A DNA stretch of 64,000 nt. Source: Bacteroidia bacterium. GTDB lineage: Bacteria > Bacteroidota > Bacteroidia > Bacteroidales > Azobacteroidaceae. Below, in pieces: positions 33,267 to 42,900 of the stretch (positions are counted from its first letter, which is position 1; each line of letters starts with the position of its first letter). Position numbers and translations under genes: made by a program. Location: contig BNXY01000009.1 of assembly GCA_025999935.1 (NCBI GenBank), positions 1-64,000 on the forward strand. The letters run 5' to 3'. The notes beneath the pieces were generated by a model. It worked only from the letters and a program-made list of their open reading frames with translations, searched no databases and was not told the DNA's origin.

Positions 33267-33825
33267 TGTCCTTAATATTAAAATCAAACCATTCCTTTGG
33301 GCTTGCAAAAGCCGCTTTCTTCACATCCCGATAAAACGCCTTATTCAACTTGCGCAACCGTCCCAACCACTTGTGGGGTGTCCACTTGAAGTTTGGCATT
33401 ACTTCATTGTCGGAAGCGTAAATTCCGCCTTGTTTCGGCTCAAATCGGGAAAAGGCAACCAAGTGTCCATCTTTGACAAAAACAACGTCTTGTTTGCCGT
33501 CCTTTGGTTTACAAGGGTACTTCAATGCCTTGCATCCATTGTAATAATCAACAATCTTTCGTTGTTCTTCCATTGCCACCTTGACCCTTTCCAAGTTGTC
33601 AATCCGTGCCGCCCACATTTTGGTGGCTATTTTGTGGCGAAGTTCGGCAACGTTGATTGGGTCTTTGCCCGTTGCAATGTTATATGGCATTGTGCCATTG
33701 TTAAACATTCGGACGGCACGCTCGAAATTGTCTTTGTCCACGACTTTTTCATTCAGTTCATTTAAGAACTCTATTGACAAGCTGTATTTACTTGCCAATG
33801 CTTCAAAACCAAATTCTTTTTTCAT
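33259..33825 (-). CDS. protein of unknown function in the leftward operon
   Basis: 188 residues. An N-terminal helical region (EFGFEALASKYSLSIEFLNE) precedes a central helical segment (DNLERVKVAMEEQRKIVDYY) and a basic C-terminus (WLGRLRKLNKAFYRDVKKAA). No family recognised. Confidence 0.6.
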   Translation of the reverse strand: MKKEFGFEALASKYSLSIEFLNELNEKVVDKDNFERAVRMFNNGTMPYNIATGKDPINVAELRHKIATKMWAARIDNLERVKVAMEEQRKIVDYYNGCKALKYPCKPKDGKQDVVFVKDGHLVAFSRFEPKQGGIYASDNEVMPNFKWTPHKWLGRLRKLNKAFYRDVKKAAFASPKEWFDFNIKDNE

Positions 33826-33895
33826 GCAAAATTAGTAATTATATTTAATAAAACAATCATATAACGCAAATTTTTGAATTATTTTTTACATTGTA

Positions 33896-34141
33896 TTACT
33901 CACTTAATTTTTTTATCATTTTAGGAATTTCATTTGCTTCAACTTCATACAATCCCAATTCAAGCATTAGTATATGTAATTCTTTGTCGTTAAGTTCAAT
34001 TGCACGTTTAGCAACTTGCCCTAACAATATCCTGAAAACGTTCAAAGGGACTTTAAGAACCCCATAATTTTGACTTATTGCACAATCTGCTATTTCATGC
34101 AATAAAGCCATTGTATCAACTCTAAATTCAAGTGTTTCCAT
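33896..34141 (-). CDS. small helical protein of the leftward operon
   Basis: 81 residues (METLEFRVDTMALLHEIADC). Helical and leucine-rich (FRILLGQVAKRAIELNDKEL). No family recognised. It follows the operon's first gene by six bases. Confidence 0.6.
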   Translation of the reverse strand: METLEFRVDTMALLHEIADCAISQNYGVLKVPLNVFRILLGQVAKRAIELNDKELHILMLELGLYEVEANEIPKMIKKLSE

Positions 34142-34147
34142 TTCAAT

Positions 34148-34372
34148 TTAAATTTTTATGTCCATACCATTACATTCTTGATAACCACTAAATTGATACC
34201 CTTTTGTTTCGGGTTCAATAATATGCGCGTTATAATCCGTATCAAAAGACAATTGAAATTTGACCTTTTCAGACATCGCCGGTTCTCGGCGTATGTTTTC
34301 ATTCATCCGGGCGATGATTGTTTCCATTTGTTTCATGGAAAGCACGATTGTTTGATTCGTTGTCGTTTTCAT
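34148..34372 (-). CDS. first gene of the leftward operon
   Basis: 74 residues (MKTTTNQTIVLSMKQMETII). A helical start and beta-prone end. The start is preceded by TCGCAACA, the same start context seen at several early genes, and by a promoter at 34422-34429. Confidence 0.6.
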   Translation of the reverse strand: MKTTTNQTIVLSMKQMETIIARMNENIRREPAMSEKVKFQLSFDTDYNAHIIEPETKGYQFSGYQECNGMDIKI

Positions 34373-34401
34373 TGTTGCGATATTTAATGTTGTTTGAATT
34401 A

Positions 34402-34429
34402 TGTATTATAGTAATAAATTGCAAAGATA
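34402..34429 (-). promoter_or_regulatory. promoter and late-operator half site of the leftward operon
   Basis: TATCTTTG on the minus strand (34429-34422) is an exact -7 box. Just after it lies TTTATTACTATAATACA (34418-34402), matching the late palindrome in one arm and degenerate in the other. The site covers the expected transcription start, the position for a repressor. Confidence 0.55.
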
Positions 34430-34542
34430 ATTGTTTTATTTAATATAACAACTATTTTTTCAATAATAAATTCATTTTTAACATATATTTAACATTTGAA
34501 ATGTCAAAATGTGAATAAGTAAAGCATAAGTATATCCAAAAA

Positions 34543-34575
34543 TTTGTTGTATTATTATAATACACGGTATTTTTG
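34543..34575 (+). promoter_or_regulatory. late promoter with perfect operator, upstream of scaffold and capsid
   Basis: TTTG (34543-34546), 21-nt spacer, TATTTTTG (34568-34575). The spacer contains the perfect palindrome TGTATTATTATAATACA (34548-34564). Confidence 0.75.
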
Positions 34576-34610
34576 TGCTTTGATTTGTCAAACAAAAAAA
34601 ACTTACAAAA

Positions 34611-35315
34611 ATGACATTAGAACAAATTATCGCATTACTGACAGCTTCATTTGCAGGCGTGCGCAAGGACGGGTTGAAGCAATTGGCACGCACTATTGCG
34701 TTACAAGCAAAAACCGAACAAGAAGCGAAAAGCCTTATTGAAAAATTGACCAAAGAAACGGTTGATGAATTTGTAAAGGATTATCGCGCTGATGTGGACA
34801 AAGAAGTGTCCGATGGTAACAAGACGTTTGAAACAAACTTGAAAAAGAAGTTTGATTTGGTGGAAAAGAAAGACCCCGTACCCGGCGGCGGTGGCTCTGA
34901 CCCCAAAGGTAGCGACCCCAACGACATTGCGGCGATTGTAAAAGCGGCATTGGCGGCGGAATTAACCCCACTCAAACAAGAATTGGCTGAATACAAAGCT
35001 GGTGATGTTGCCAAAGCAAGGCTTCAATCATTGACCGACAAATTGAACGGATGCAAAGATGAAACTTTCAAGACAAAAGCCCTTAAAGACTTTGCCCGGA
35101 TGAAATTTGAAACGGATGATGAATATAACGAATACTTGTCGGATACGGAAAAAGACATTGCAACGGCAAATCAAACCGTGGCTGATGCGGCATTGGGCGG
35201 TCAAGCAAAGCCCCTTTTCACTCAAAAGAGTGATACGGGTATTTCGCAAGGTGTATCCGATTATGTAGCAAGCCAAAAACCCGATGCAAAAGAGTTTTCG
35301 GGGAAAGAAGTTTAA
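34611..35315 (+). CDS. putative capsid scaffolding protein
   Basis: 234 residues, highly charged and mostly helical (TEQEAKSLIEKLTKETVDEF, then AALAAELTPLKQELAEYKAG) with a Gly/Pro-rich linker near 90-100. Composition and place before decoration and capsid genes match scaffolding proteins. Not assigned by sequence motif. Confidence 0.75.
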   Translation: MTLEQIIALLTASFAGVRKDGLKQLARTIALQAKTEQEAKSLIEKLTKETVDEFVKDYRADVDKEVSDGNKTFETNLKKKFDLVEKKDPVPGGGGSDPKGSDPNDIAAIVKAALAAELTPLKQELAEYKAGDVAKARLQSLTDKLNGCKDETFKTKALKDFARMKFETDDEYNEYLSDTEKDIATANQTVADAALGGQAKPLFTQKSDTGISQGVSDYVASQKPDAKEFSGKEV

Positions 35316-35334
35316 CAATTAAATCCATTAAACA

Positions 35335-35901
35335 ATGGCACTATCAATTAAAAGACAAAAAGACAACCGCGTTGTGAAGTGTGTACTTCACCGCGTTGCC
35401 GACATTCCCGGTGGTGTAACCGTTTCGGTTGCCAACTTGGGTGGTTCTGCTTTGTTCGAGGGTACGCCAATAGGTAAAGGGTCGAATGGGTTGTATGCAG
35501 TAACGAAAACGGCGCAAATCATTACTGCCGCCGACAATGCTGCAACAACCTACGAAGTTGCTAAGGGACACCACTTCAAAGTGGGCGACCGTTTCGCAAC
35601 CGATGGGGCAAATGGTCAGTTGATTACTGCAATCGACAAGACCGACCCCGTAAAAGACGTGATTACCGTTGGTACAACGCTTGGTGCGGCTATTACAGCC
35701 GGAACGGCTGCGTTCCAATCAAGCGGAGCGAACAAAACTTTATCTATTGTTCCGGTAGCCTTTGCCGGCTCGAACGAAGATGTGAAAGATGGCGAAAACT
35801 TATTTGTTTCCGCTTGGGTAATTGGCGTTTTGAGAGAATCAAACGCACCTGTTGTGAACGACGCGGTAAAAACCGCGTTGAAAAATGTAGTTTATGTTTA
35901 A
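35335..35901 (+). CDS. putative head decoration protein
   Basis: 188 residues, Ala/Gly/Thr-rich and beta-prone (HRVADIPGGVTVSVANLGGS, VKDGENLFVSAWVIGVLRES). The position between scaffold and major capsid and the composition resemble head-decoration or head-fibre proteins of Bacteroidota phages. Confidence 0.65.
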   Translation: MALSIKRQKDNRVVKCVLHRVADIPGGVTVSVANLGGSALFEGTPIGKGSNGLYAVTKTAQIITAADNAATTYEVAKGHHFKVGDRFATDGANGQLITAIDKTDPVKDVITVGTTLGAAITAGTAAFQSSGANKTLSIVPVAFAGSNEDVKDGENLFVSAWVIGVLRESNAPVVNDAVKTALKNVVYV

Positions 35902-35920
35902 CCCCTAAAAATAAACGGAT

Positions 35921-37027
35921 ATGCAAAAATCATTGATGGTTGGGTTGAATGAAAAAGATATGGAAGCCGTAATTCGTACTTACGACTTGAAACCGTATTA
36001 TTATCCAACCCTTTTCCCACTCAAAGAAACAAATTTTTTGACGTGGAAGATGCTTGAAGCGCAATCAGGTTTGAAGATTGCCGCCGACCTTGTTTCAAGG
36101 GGTGCAACCATTCCGAGAAAAACCCGCGAGGCTATCAGCCGTATTCAGGGAGATATACCTAAAATCACCATTTCGCGTGAAAAGAACGAAGATGAATTGA
36201 CTGAATATGACATTCTTGTTGCCATGTCGTCAAACAACCCGGACTTGAAAGCGTTGGTCGAATTTTGGGCGGAAGATACCAAATTTTGTTGGGACGGCGT
36301 TGCCGCCCGTGCTGAATGGATTGCGTTGCAGCAAATTTCTTTGGGTAAAGTGAAATTCACTAACTCAAACAATGCTGCAATCGTAACCGAATATGATGTT
36401 GATTATTTGATTCCGGCGGAACAAAAAATCGGTGTCAATACTTCGTACACGACCGGAACGGCGGGCAAACCTTTCACAAAGGATTTCCCGACAGCAATAA
36501 AACTTGGCAAATCCTTATATGGTGCAAGTTATAAGTTCGCTTTTATGAACGTGGATACGTTTGAAAAATTGGCTTCGCAAGAAGAAGTTTACAAACGTTG
36601 TGCAACATTTATTCAGAATGTAACGAATACCAACGATGCGGTTAATTTAGCCGCCGTCAATGCGTATTTGTCCAACAAGACAGAAACTTACCGTGGCTTG
36701 CAAATCGTGATTATCGACCAGGATATTACGATTGAACTTGCCGATGGTTCACGCACCACTTCAAACCCGTTTGAAGATGATGTTATTCTGTTTTCCGAAA
36801 GCAAAGTTCTTGGAAACACGTATTGGAAACGTCCGATTGATGCAAAGAAATTGCCCGGAAGCGTTGCAGAAAAGGTAATGCACGGACATACTTTGTTGAA
36901 AAAGTATTCGGATGAATCGCCTGTGAAAGAAGTTACCGAGGGTATTGCTAACCTGTTCCCTGCGTGGAATTTGGCGGGTCGTTCGGTTCTTATGCAAGTG
37001 AATGCGACTTCTTGGAATAAAAACTAA
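35921..37027 (+). CDS. major capsid protein
   Basis: 368 residues. It starts at MQKSLMVGLNEKDMEAVIRT. Segments LFPLKETNFLTWKMLEAQSG, ELTEYDILVAMSSNNPDLKA and FEDDVILFSESKVLGNTYWK followed by a late AEKVMHGHTLLKKYS match the gpE/HK97-like major capsid family of Bacteroidota siphoviruses. It follows scaffold and decoration genes. Confidence 0.88.
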   Translation: MQKSLMVGLNEKDMEAVIRTYDLKPYYYPTLFPLKETNFLTWKMLEAQSGLKIAADLVSRGATIPRKTREAISRIQGDIPKITISREKNEDELTEYDILVAMSSNNPDLKALVEFWAEDTKFCWDGVAARAEWIALQQISLGKVKFTNSNNAAIVTEYDVDYLIPAEQKIGVNTSYTTGTAGKPFTKDFPTAIKLGKSLYGASYKFAFMNVDTFEKLASQEEVYKRCATFIQNVTNTNDAVNLAAVNAYLSNKTETYRGLQIVIIDQDITIELADGSRTTSNPFEDDVILFSESKVLGNTYWKRPIDAKKLPGSVAEKVMHGHTLLKKYSDESPVKEVTEGIANLFPAWNLAGRSVLMQVNATSWNKN

Positions 37028-37031
37028 TTGT

Positions 37032-37053
37032 AAGGCGGGGTAAAATCCGCCTT
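37032..37053 (+). terminator. hairpin after the capsid gene
   Basis: AAGGCGG (37032-37038) pairs with CCGCCTT (37047-37053). No T-run follows, so it probably lowers rather than ends readthrough into the connector genes, or stabilises the capsid message. Confidence 0.5.
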
Positions 37054-37069
37054 GCCAAGCATTAAGGCA

Positions 37070-37384
37070 ATGACAAACAAGGAGTACATTACCAAATCGT
37101 TGAATGGGTTAAACGTTACGGAAGATGACATTGATATTATCCTGTTGAAAGCCGGAATCAATGCCGGCGACCCCGTGAACTTTTCCGCTTGCGACAATGC
37201 GGTGTACAACCGTATTTCAATAGTTTTGAAAGGTGCGTTGCAAAATGTGTCCGAGGGTGGTTATTCCATTTCTTGGAACATGGAATCCGTAAAACTCTAT
37301 TACAATTCACTTTGTAACGAATTGGGTCTTGAAAATGTATTGCTTGGTCGCCCGAAAGTTCGTAACCGTTCAAATATTTGGTAA
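37070..37384 (+). CDS. head-tail connector protein
   Basis: 104 residues from the ATG at 37070 (MTNKEYITKSLNGLNVTEDD). The helical ITKSLNGLNVTEDDIDIILL start and the position after the capsid gene fit gp6-like/DUF6706 connector proteins. Stop overlaps the next start (TAATG). Confidence 0.7.
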   Translation: MTNKEYITKSLNGLNVTEDDIDIILLKAGINAGDPVNFSACDNAVYNRISIVLKGALQNVSEGGYSISWNMESVKLYYNSLCNELGLENVLLGRPKVRNRSNIW

Positions 37385-37722
37385 TGGCAACGATTATTCA
37401 ATATCCGCATTACTTGTTTTCCGTAACTGCCGCCGGTGAATCCGTACAGGATGAAAACGGCAATTGGACGGAAGCGCAGGAAAGCGTTGAATTTGTATCA
37501 ATATGCCGTGAAGAAACGAATGGTAAAGGCGCACAAATCCAAATTGCCGGTGGCACGTTCTACGTGTTTGCTTCGCTGATTCAATTGCCCAAGAACTCGC
37601 CCCGTGTTGAAGTCGGGACAACGGTTTTTGTGTCGAATGATGAAGCGGGGTCGGACATTCGGATAAAGGGACAATCGTTGAAATTTGATAATGGACAATT
37701 GCACAATAGATTATGGGTATAA
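37384..37722 (+). CDS. head closure protein
   Basis: 112 residues (MATIIQYPHYLFSVTAAGES). Beta-rich (ASLIQLPKNSPRVEVGTTVF) as in gp16/gp9-type stopper proteins. Assigned mainly by order. Confidence 0.65.
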   Translation: MATIIQYPHYLFSVTAAGESVQDENGNWTEAQESVEFVSICREETNGKGAQIQIAGGTFYVFASLIQLPKNSPRVEVGTTVFVSNDEAGSDIRIKGQSLKFDNGQLHNRLWV

Positions 37723-38174
37723 CGCCGAATTTCAAAATGTCAGACGTAAAAGGTCGATTTGATGCTTTTCTTGCAGAAATAGAAAGGCAACAAATAGAAG
37801 CATTGCAAAGACTTGGAGAACAATGTGTTTTACACGCCCGTACTGTGCCGTCCGATGTTGGATTTCACGATATAACCGGAAATCTGCGTTCGTCAATCGG
37901 ATATATGGTGTTTGTTGATGGTGTTGCCGTTCACGGTTCATACGTTCAAGTAAAAGAGGGTTCAGAGGGTATAAAAGCCGGTGAATCCTTGGCTAAAAAG
38001 GTCGGTCAAGAAACTAAGGGCGTTTGCCTTATTGTAACCGCCGGAATGAATTACGCCTTGTATGTGGAATCCAAAGGGAAAGATGTAATCACAAGTGCCG
38101 AACATCTTGCCGAACGGGAATTGCCCCGAATGCTTGAAGATTTAGTTACTGACATTAAACGTGCTGCGGAATGA
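37713..38174 (+). CDS. HK97 gp10-like tail completion protein
   Basis: 153 residues. ALQRLGEQCVLHARTVPSDV followed by DITGNLRSSIGYMVFVDGVA and TAGMNYALYVESKGKDVI is the gp10 pattern (x-x-TGNLRxSI... G..YA.YVE). It joins head and tail. Overlaps neighbours by 10 and 4 bp. Confidence 0.85.
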   Translation: MGITPNFKMSDVKGRFDAFLAEIERQQIEALQRLGEQCVLHARTVPSDVGFHDITGNLRSSIGYMVFVDGVAVHGSYVQVKEGSEGIKAGESLAKKVGQETKGVCLIVTAGMNYALYVESKGKDVITSAEHLAERELPRMLEDLVTDIKRAAE

Positions 38175-38584
38175 AAACAACATTTGATACTGATGCCATT
38201 CTTTTTTCCTTGTTGCAAGATTCGCCCGTAAAGAATGCCATAAATGGCGGCATATACGTTGGCGATGACCGACCTGATGATTCAATGGATGAAGATATTG
38301 TTGTGAATAGTATTGACCTGACACAAGACTATTTGCCGCAAATAGGGACGTCCAACGTAAACATTTATGTGGCGGATGTCAATGTGAAAATAAAGGGCAA
38401 GAATCAGTTGCAGGCAAACCGCATACGCTTGAAAGCATTGTCCGAAATGACAATGTGTGTGTTAAGAGGTGCGAACATTACGGGATTGAAGTTGATACCC
38501 ATGAGCCAACACACGTTGGAAGAACCGAGTATCAAACAGCATTACGTCAATATTCGCATTGATTGGAATATTCAAATTGATTAA
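38171..38584 (+). CDS. tail terminator-like protein
   Basis: 137 residues (MKTTFDTDAILFSLLQDSPV). An alpha/beta layout with INGGIYVGDDRPDDSMDEDI and a closing YVNIRIDWNIQ strand fits tail terminators, as does its place before the tail tube gene. Confidence 0.7.
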   Translation: MKTTFDTDAILFSLLQDSPVKNAINGGIYVGDDRPDDSMDEDIVVNSIDLTQDYLPQIGTSNVNIYVADVNVKIKGKNQLQANRIRLKALSEMTMCVLRGANITGLKLIPMSQHTLEEPSIKQHYVNIRIDWNIQID

Positions 38585-38596
38585 AATATTAATATT

Positions 38597-39097
38597 ATGG
38601 GACTTATAACAATTGGACTTAAACAAGTCAAGGTAGGGGAAGCCGCCCCGACAGGAACGATGCCACAAACACTTGCAAAAATAGGCAAGGTGTACAAAGA
38701 CACGTGTAAAATCAATCAGGATGCCGCCGATGTTACGGAACATTTTGAAGAGGGACACGCATCGCCGGAAGTTCGCACCAAAGCAAAGAAAATACCGAAA
38801 GTAACCTTTTCTTTGATGGATTGCGATGTGCAAATGTTGATTGACTACATTGGCGGCGAAAATGTAGGAACGGAACAAGCCCCCAAATGGGGATTTGACG
38901 GCGATGAACTCAACGCAAACAAAGCCATTTATTTGGAAACCGAACAAGGTTTGGACTTTGAAATTCCGAATGCCGACATTGAAGCGGTTATTAACGACGA
39001 TGCTTCCGCCAAAGGTATTTTCCTTGTTGATTTTACCATTACGCCGTTGGCTGTGGATGCCGGAAAAGCAATCCGGGCAACGCCAAAAACAACTTAA
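38597..39097 (+). CDS. major tail tube protein
   Basis: 166 residues. Beta-rich with GLKQVKVGEAAPTGTMPQTL and KVTFSLMDCDVQMLIDYIGG; this pattern and the position before the chaperone and tape measure genes identify it as the tail tube subunit. A terminator-like hairpin follows, as is usual for highly expressed tube genes. Confidence 0.78.
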   Translation: MGLITIGLKQVKVGEAAPTGTMPQTLAKIGKVYKDTCKINQDAADVTEHFEEGHASPEVRTKAKKIPKVTFSLMDCDVQMLIDYIGGENVGTEQAPKWGFDGDELNANKAIYLETEQGLDFEIPNADIEAVINDDASAKGIFLVDFTITPLAVDAGKAIRATPKTT

Positions 39098-39112
39098 TTC
39101 TGTTTTTCTTTT

Positions 39113-39162
39113 CATTGTTGCGACCGAAAGCCCCGAAACCTTGTTGGTTGGTCGGGGCTTTC
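39113..39162 (+). terminator. terminator-like hairpin after the tail tube gene
   Basis: GAAAGCCCCG (39126-39135) pairs with CGGGGCTTTC (39153-39162), followed by TTTTAG. It is preceded by CATTGTTGCGA (39113-39123), a motif that recurs next to other GC hairpins in this prophage. Confidence 0.7.
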
Positions 39163-39192
39163 TTTTAGAATAACAGATAAATAACAATAGAT

Positions 39193-39759
39193 ATGGATAC
39201 AAAAGCACTTGAACAAGAAAGAGCCGAATTGAATGCCTTGATAAACAAGGGTATTCCATTTGAGGTAACAGATACGGAATTTGAGGTCAAAACAAAATTG
39301 TTTGGGCTGATTAAAAAACGCATTCCAAAGCGTGTAAAAAAGCGATTCAAAATTAACGAATTGACACTTGGGACACTTGACCGTCTTTCCGCTGAATGGA
39401 TTGAATTTGCTATTGATGAAGAACGTATTCAATCCGATGACGGGATGAAACGGGCAAGGATATTGACAAAGGAACATTCTTTGCGATGTGCCAAAATTGT
39501 CGCGCTTGCCGTATTGGATGCCGATTATTTGATTCCAACGTATGGTAAAAACGGTGTTGTTCGCTACGTGGAAGATACGGAGAAATTAGCCGATTTGACG
39601 GCTTTATTTTCACGGACAATCAAACCGTCAAAACTGTATCAATTGAACATGCTGATAAACACTATGTGCAATTTGGGGGATTTTGTGAACTCTATTCGAT
39701 TAATGTGCGCCGACCGCACAACAATGCCGATTCGGATAGAGCAAAACAACGTGGGTTAA
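39193..39759 (+). CDS. tail assembly chaperone
   Basis: 188 residues. KINELTLGTLDRLSAEWIEF and ALAVLDADYLIPTYG are features of tail chaperones of Bacteroidota phages. It lies directly upstream of the tape measure gene. Its 3' end overlaps a second open frame in the -1 frame by more than 90 bp, the usual sign of a programmed frameshift in tail chaperone genes. Confidence 0.72.
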   Translation: MDTKALEQERAELNALINKGIPFEVTDTEFEVKTKLFGLIKKRIPKRVKKRFKINELTLGTLDRLSAEWIEFAIDEERIQSDDGMKRARILTKEHSLRCAKIVALAVLDADYLIPTYGKNGVVRYVEDTEKLADLTALFSRTIKPSKLYQLNMLINTMCNLGDFVNSIRLMCADRTTMPIRIEQNNVG

Positions 39760-39962
39760 ACAGTCCGCACGGTCGGCGGGGTGCAATATTGGAACACTTC
39801 GGGTGGACGTATGATTACCTTGTAAATGGCATTTCGTGGGCGTTGGTAAAACGAATGATGCTTGACGCACCAAGTTATGACTTGGACGGCAAAGATGATG
39901 AAAAAGAAATTGTATTGACGGAAGAAAAGGAAATTATGAACTATATTAATAACTTGATGTAA
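39666..39962 (+). CDS. tail chaperone extension in -1 frame (gpGT-like)
   Basis: The frame is open from 39666 and ends one base before the tape measure gene. The conserved-looking part, RAKQRGLNSPHGRRGAILEH followed by YDYLVNGISWALVKRMM, resembles the T-domain of phage chaperone fusions. No convincing independent start exists, so it is probably made by a -1 ribosomal shift from the chaperone. No ideal X-XXY-YYZ heptamer is seen; AAACAAC near 39747 is a weak candidate. Confidence 0.55.
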   Translation: MQFGGFCELYSINVRRPHNNADSDRAKQRGLNSPHGRRGAILEHFGWTYDYLVNGISWALVKRMMLDAPSYDLDGKDDEKEIVLTEEKEIMNYINNLM

Positions 39963-39963
39963 T

Positions 39964-42900
39964 ATGGCAGAAATTGACGGTGGTGGATTGCATTTCACTT
40001 CAACACTTGACAATGATAAATTGAATAAAGCTATTGATGAAACTTTGCGGCGCGTGCAAGGTCTTTCCGATGGCACGGTTGCCGGTGGTAAGGCAATGGA
40101 TTCGGCATTTAATAAAACAGCCGATGACATAAATGCGGCTTTTGCAAAGATAGATGCCATGACAAGTGAGCATTTAAGCGAAATAAAGAAACTTGAAGCG
40201 GAATATAATGCTTTGGGTGTTGCCGCCGGTGGTGCATACTCAAAAGAAATTGGTAGTGGTGGATATAGAACCGAACGACAACAAGCGATTGTGGCGGAAG
40301 TTTCCGTTCGTAAACAACTTCTTAAAGAAATTGAATCAGCCTCCGATGCTTTGCAAAAAGAAGAACAAGCATTGATTGCTAACCAAAACAAAGCTGAACA
40401 AAATGCCAACGCACAAACTTCCATGCGTGGGCGTATCCGCGAACTGAAAGAGGAAATGATGCTTTTAATTGACCAAGGAATTAACGAACAATCGGAAGCA
40501 TACAAGGCGCTTGAAGACGAGTTGGGACGGCTTACAGATATTCAAAGCGATGTTGCGCAACAAGCACGTACTTTGGCAAATGATGAATCTATGTTTCAAG
40601 GTGTACTTTCCGGCATTCAAGGAATTTCCGGCGCATTTTCCGCGGCAACTGGTGCGGTTTCTATGTTTTCCGGTGAAAATGAGAACTTGCAAAAAATCAT
40701 GCTAAAAGTTCAATCCTTGATGGCAATAACAATTGGCTTGCAACAAGTTGCCCAAACCTTGAATAAAGATTCAGCTTTTCAACTTGTTGTTGTTGCAAAA
40801 GCAAAGGACATTTTGGCGGCTGCAGAAACAAGATTTGCAACGGCATTGGGTATTTCAAATATTGCAGCCAAGGCGTTAATGGCAACGCTTACTTTGGGGC
40901 TTTCGGTGGCGATTGGTGCGGTTATATACTTGTGGGATAAATTCAGCACCAAAGCAAAACAAGCAAAAGAAGCACAAGAAGAACTAAACAAAGCAACAGT
41001 TGAGGGTTCATATAAACAGATTGCAAGTTTGCAAAGTCTATCTTATCAATGGAAACAATTGGGTAATGATGTTGCAGCACAAAAGAAATTCCTTGAAGAA
41101 AATGGTAAGGCAATAAAAGACCTTACCGGAAAAACGCTTGATTTAAGAGATGCAAGCAAATTATTTGTTGATGATACGCCAAAATTCATTGAAGCATTGA
41201 TTTTAAGGGCAAAGGCGGGTGCATTATCTGACCAATTTGAAAAGCGTATCAAGGATATTGCAGAAATGGAAATGAAACGAGATGCGATGCCGGATACAGT
41301 TACACGTGTTGTTGGAGGTACTTATGGTATTGGTGGTTCTTCATACGAAATTGCCAATCCACAAAAAGCAAAACTTGATAGGAAAATTAAGGATATGCAA
41401 ACCCTTTCAACTACATTGTTACAAGAACAAGTGAAGCTATCAGAGCAAGAAAAAGCAATGTTAAATGAACTTGGTATCAGTAGCGAAAAACAATTGGATG
41501 GTAGTATTGCGGAGGTTGAATCAAAAATCAGCGACTTAAATACTGCATTCAAAGAAGCAACCAATGATTCGGATAGAAAGAAGTTTTCCGATGAACTTGC
41601 CGAACAACAAAAATTACTCGAAAAACTGAATCCGACAAAAAAGAACACGTCCACAACTACGAAACAAAAAGACCAAGACCCCGTATTGAAAGAAATCGAA
41701 GATAAAAAGAAAGCGTATCAAGATTATTTCAAGTGGTTGGATGCAGGGATGAAACAAGAAGCACAAGTTGAGTTCGCAAGTTTGATTGAAAAAGGTAAAA
41801 CATACCGGGAATACTTGCAAGAACGTTTGAAAGATGAAAATCTTACTTGGGAACAAATATACAAATTGCGGGATGAATTGGCTTCCGAATCCGACAAAAC
41901 TATTACCCAATCATTCAAAGAATCATTGCAAGTACAATTGGATGCAGCGGATTCGGTACTTGAAAGATTGGATATTATCGAACAAAAGCGTAAAGAGTTG
42001 GAAAATGATGATTCAGGATTAACCAAAGAAAAAACGGAAATTGTTGATAAGGAAAAATCGGAAGTTGATAAAGAATTTGAAGCTGAATCAAAAAATTTAC
42101 TTGAACAATACAAAACATTCGCGCAATCCCGTATTGATATTGAAAAGCAATACCAAGACCAAATAAAAGTAATGCGCAAAGCGGGTGCAAGTGAAGAAAA
42201 CATTGAAATTGCCAAACAAGCACATGATGAAGCAAAGGCAGCACTTGACGAAGAAATTGCACAAAAAGAAGCCACTTTCAACGCTTTTATTTCACGGATA
42301 GGACAAATGAGCCTTGAACAACTTGCAACGTCCCTAAATGAAGCGGAACAAGCATTGGCGGCAAGTGAAGCAACAAATGGCAATAACTCAAAAGAAACGG
42401 CAACGCTTCGCGCAACTATCAAACGTTTGCAAAATGAAATTAAAATTGCGGAAGCGAAAAAAGATTTGGATGATAAAGATAAATCAAAGCAATGGGATAG
42501 AACGGCAAAGGCTATTAAAAAAGCCAAAGGCGAAATTGACAATATGATTGATTCAATGGATTTCTTGGATGATACAACCAAAGATGCCTTAAAAGCAGCT
42601 TCAAATATTGCCGATGGAGCTATCAATATGATTGACAGTATTAAGATGACAGCCGTTGCCGCCGGGGAAAGTATTTCCGCGGTAGAAAAGGCATCGGTTA
42701 TTTTAGCGATCATTGGATTAGCCGTGCAGGTAATTACCGCCATCTTCAATATGGCGAGCAAAGCGGAAAAAGCCCACCAAGAAGCACTTGCCGAGGTACA
42801 AAAGAATAAATTGGCAATGCAACATGAATACAATCTTGCTTTATTGGAACAAAATCTTTTGCTAAAAGAAGCCGAAACAATCTTTGGTACTGACAATTAC

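Noticed and set aside
41724..42896. 390-codon open frame on the minus strand, rich in Ser, Cys and Phe
   Set aside because: Antisense shadow of the coiled-coil tape measure gene; no start context and composition matches the reverse complement of Glu/Lys/Ala codons.
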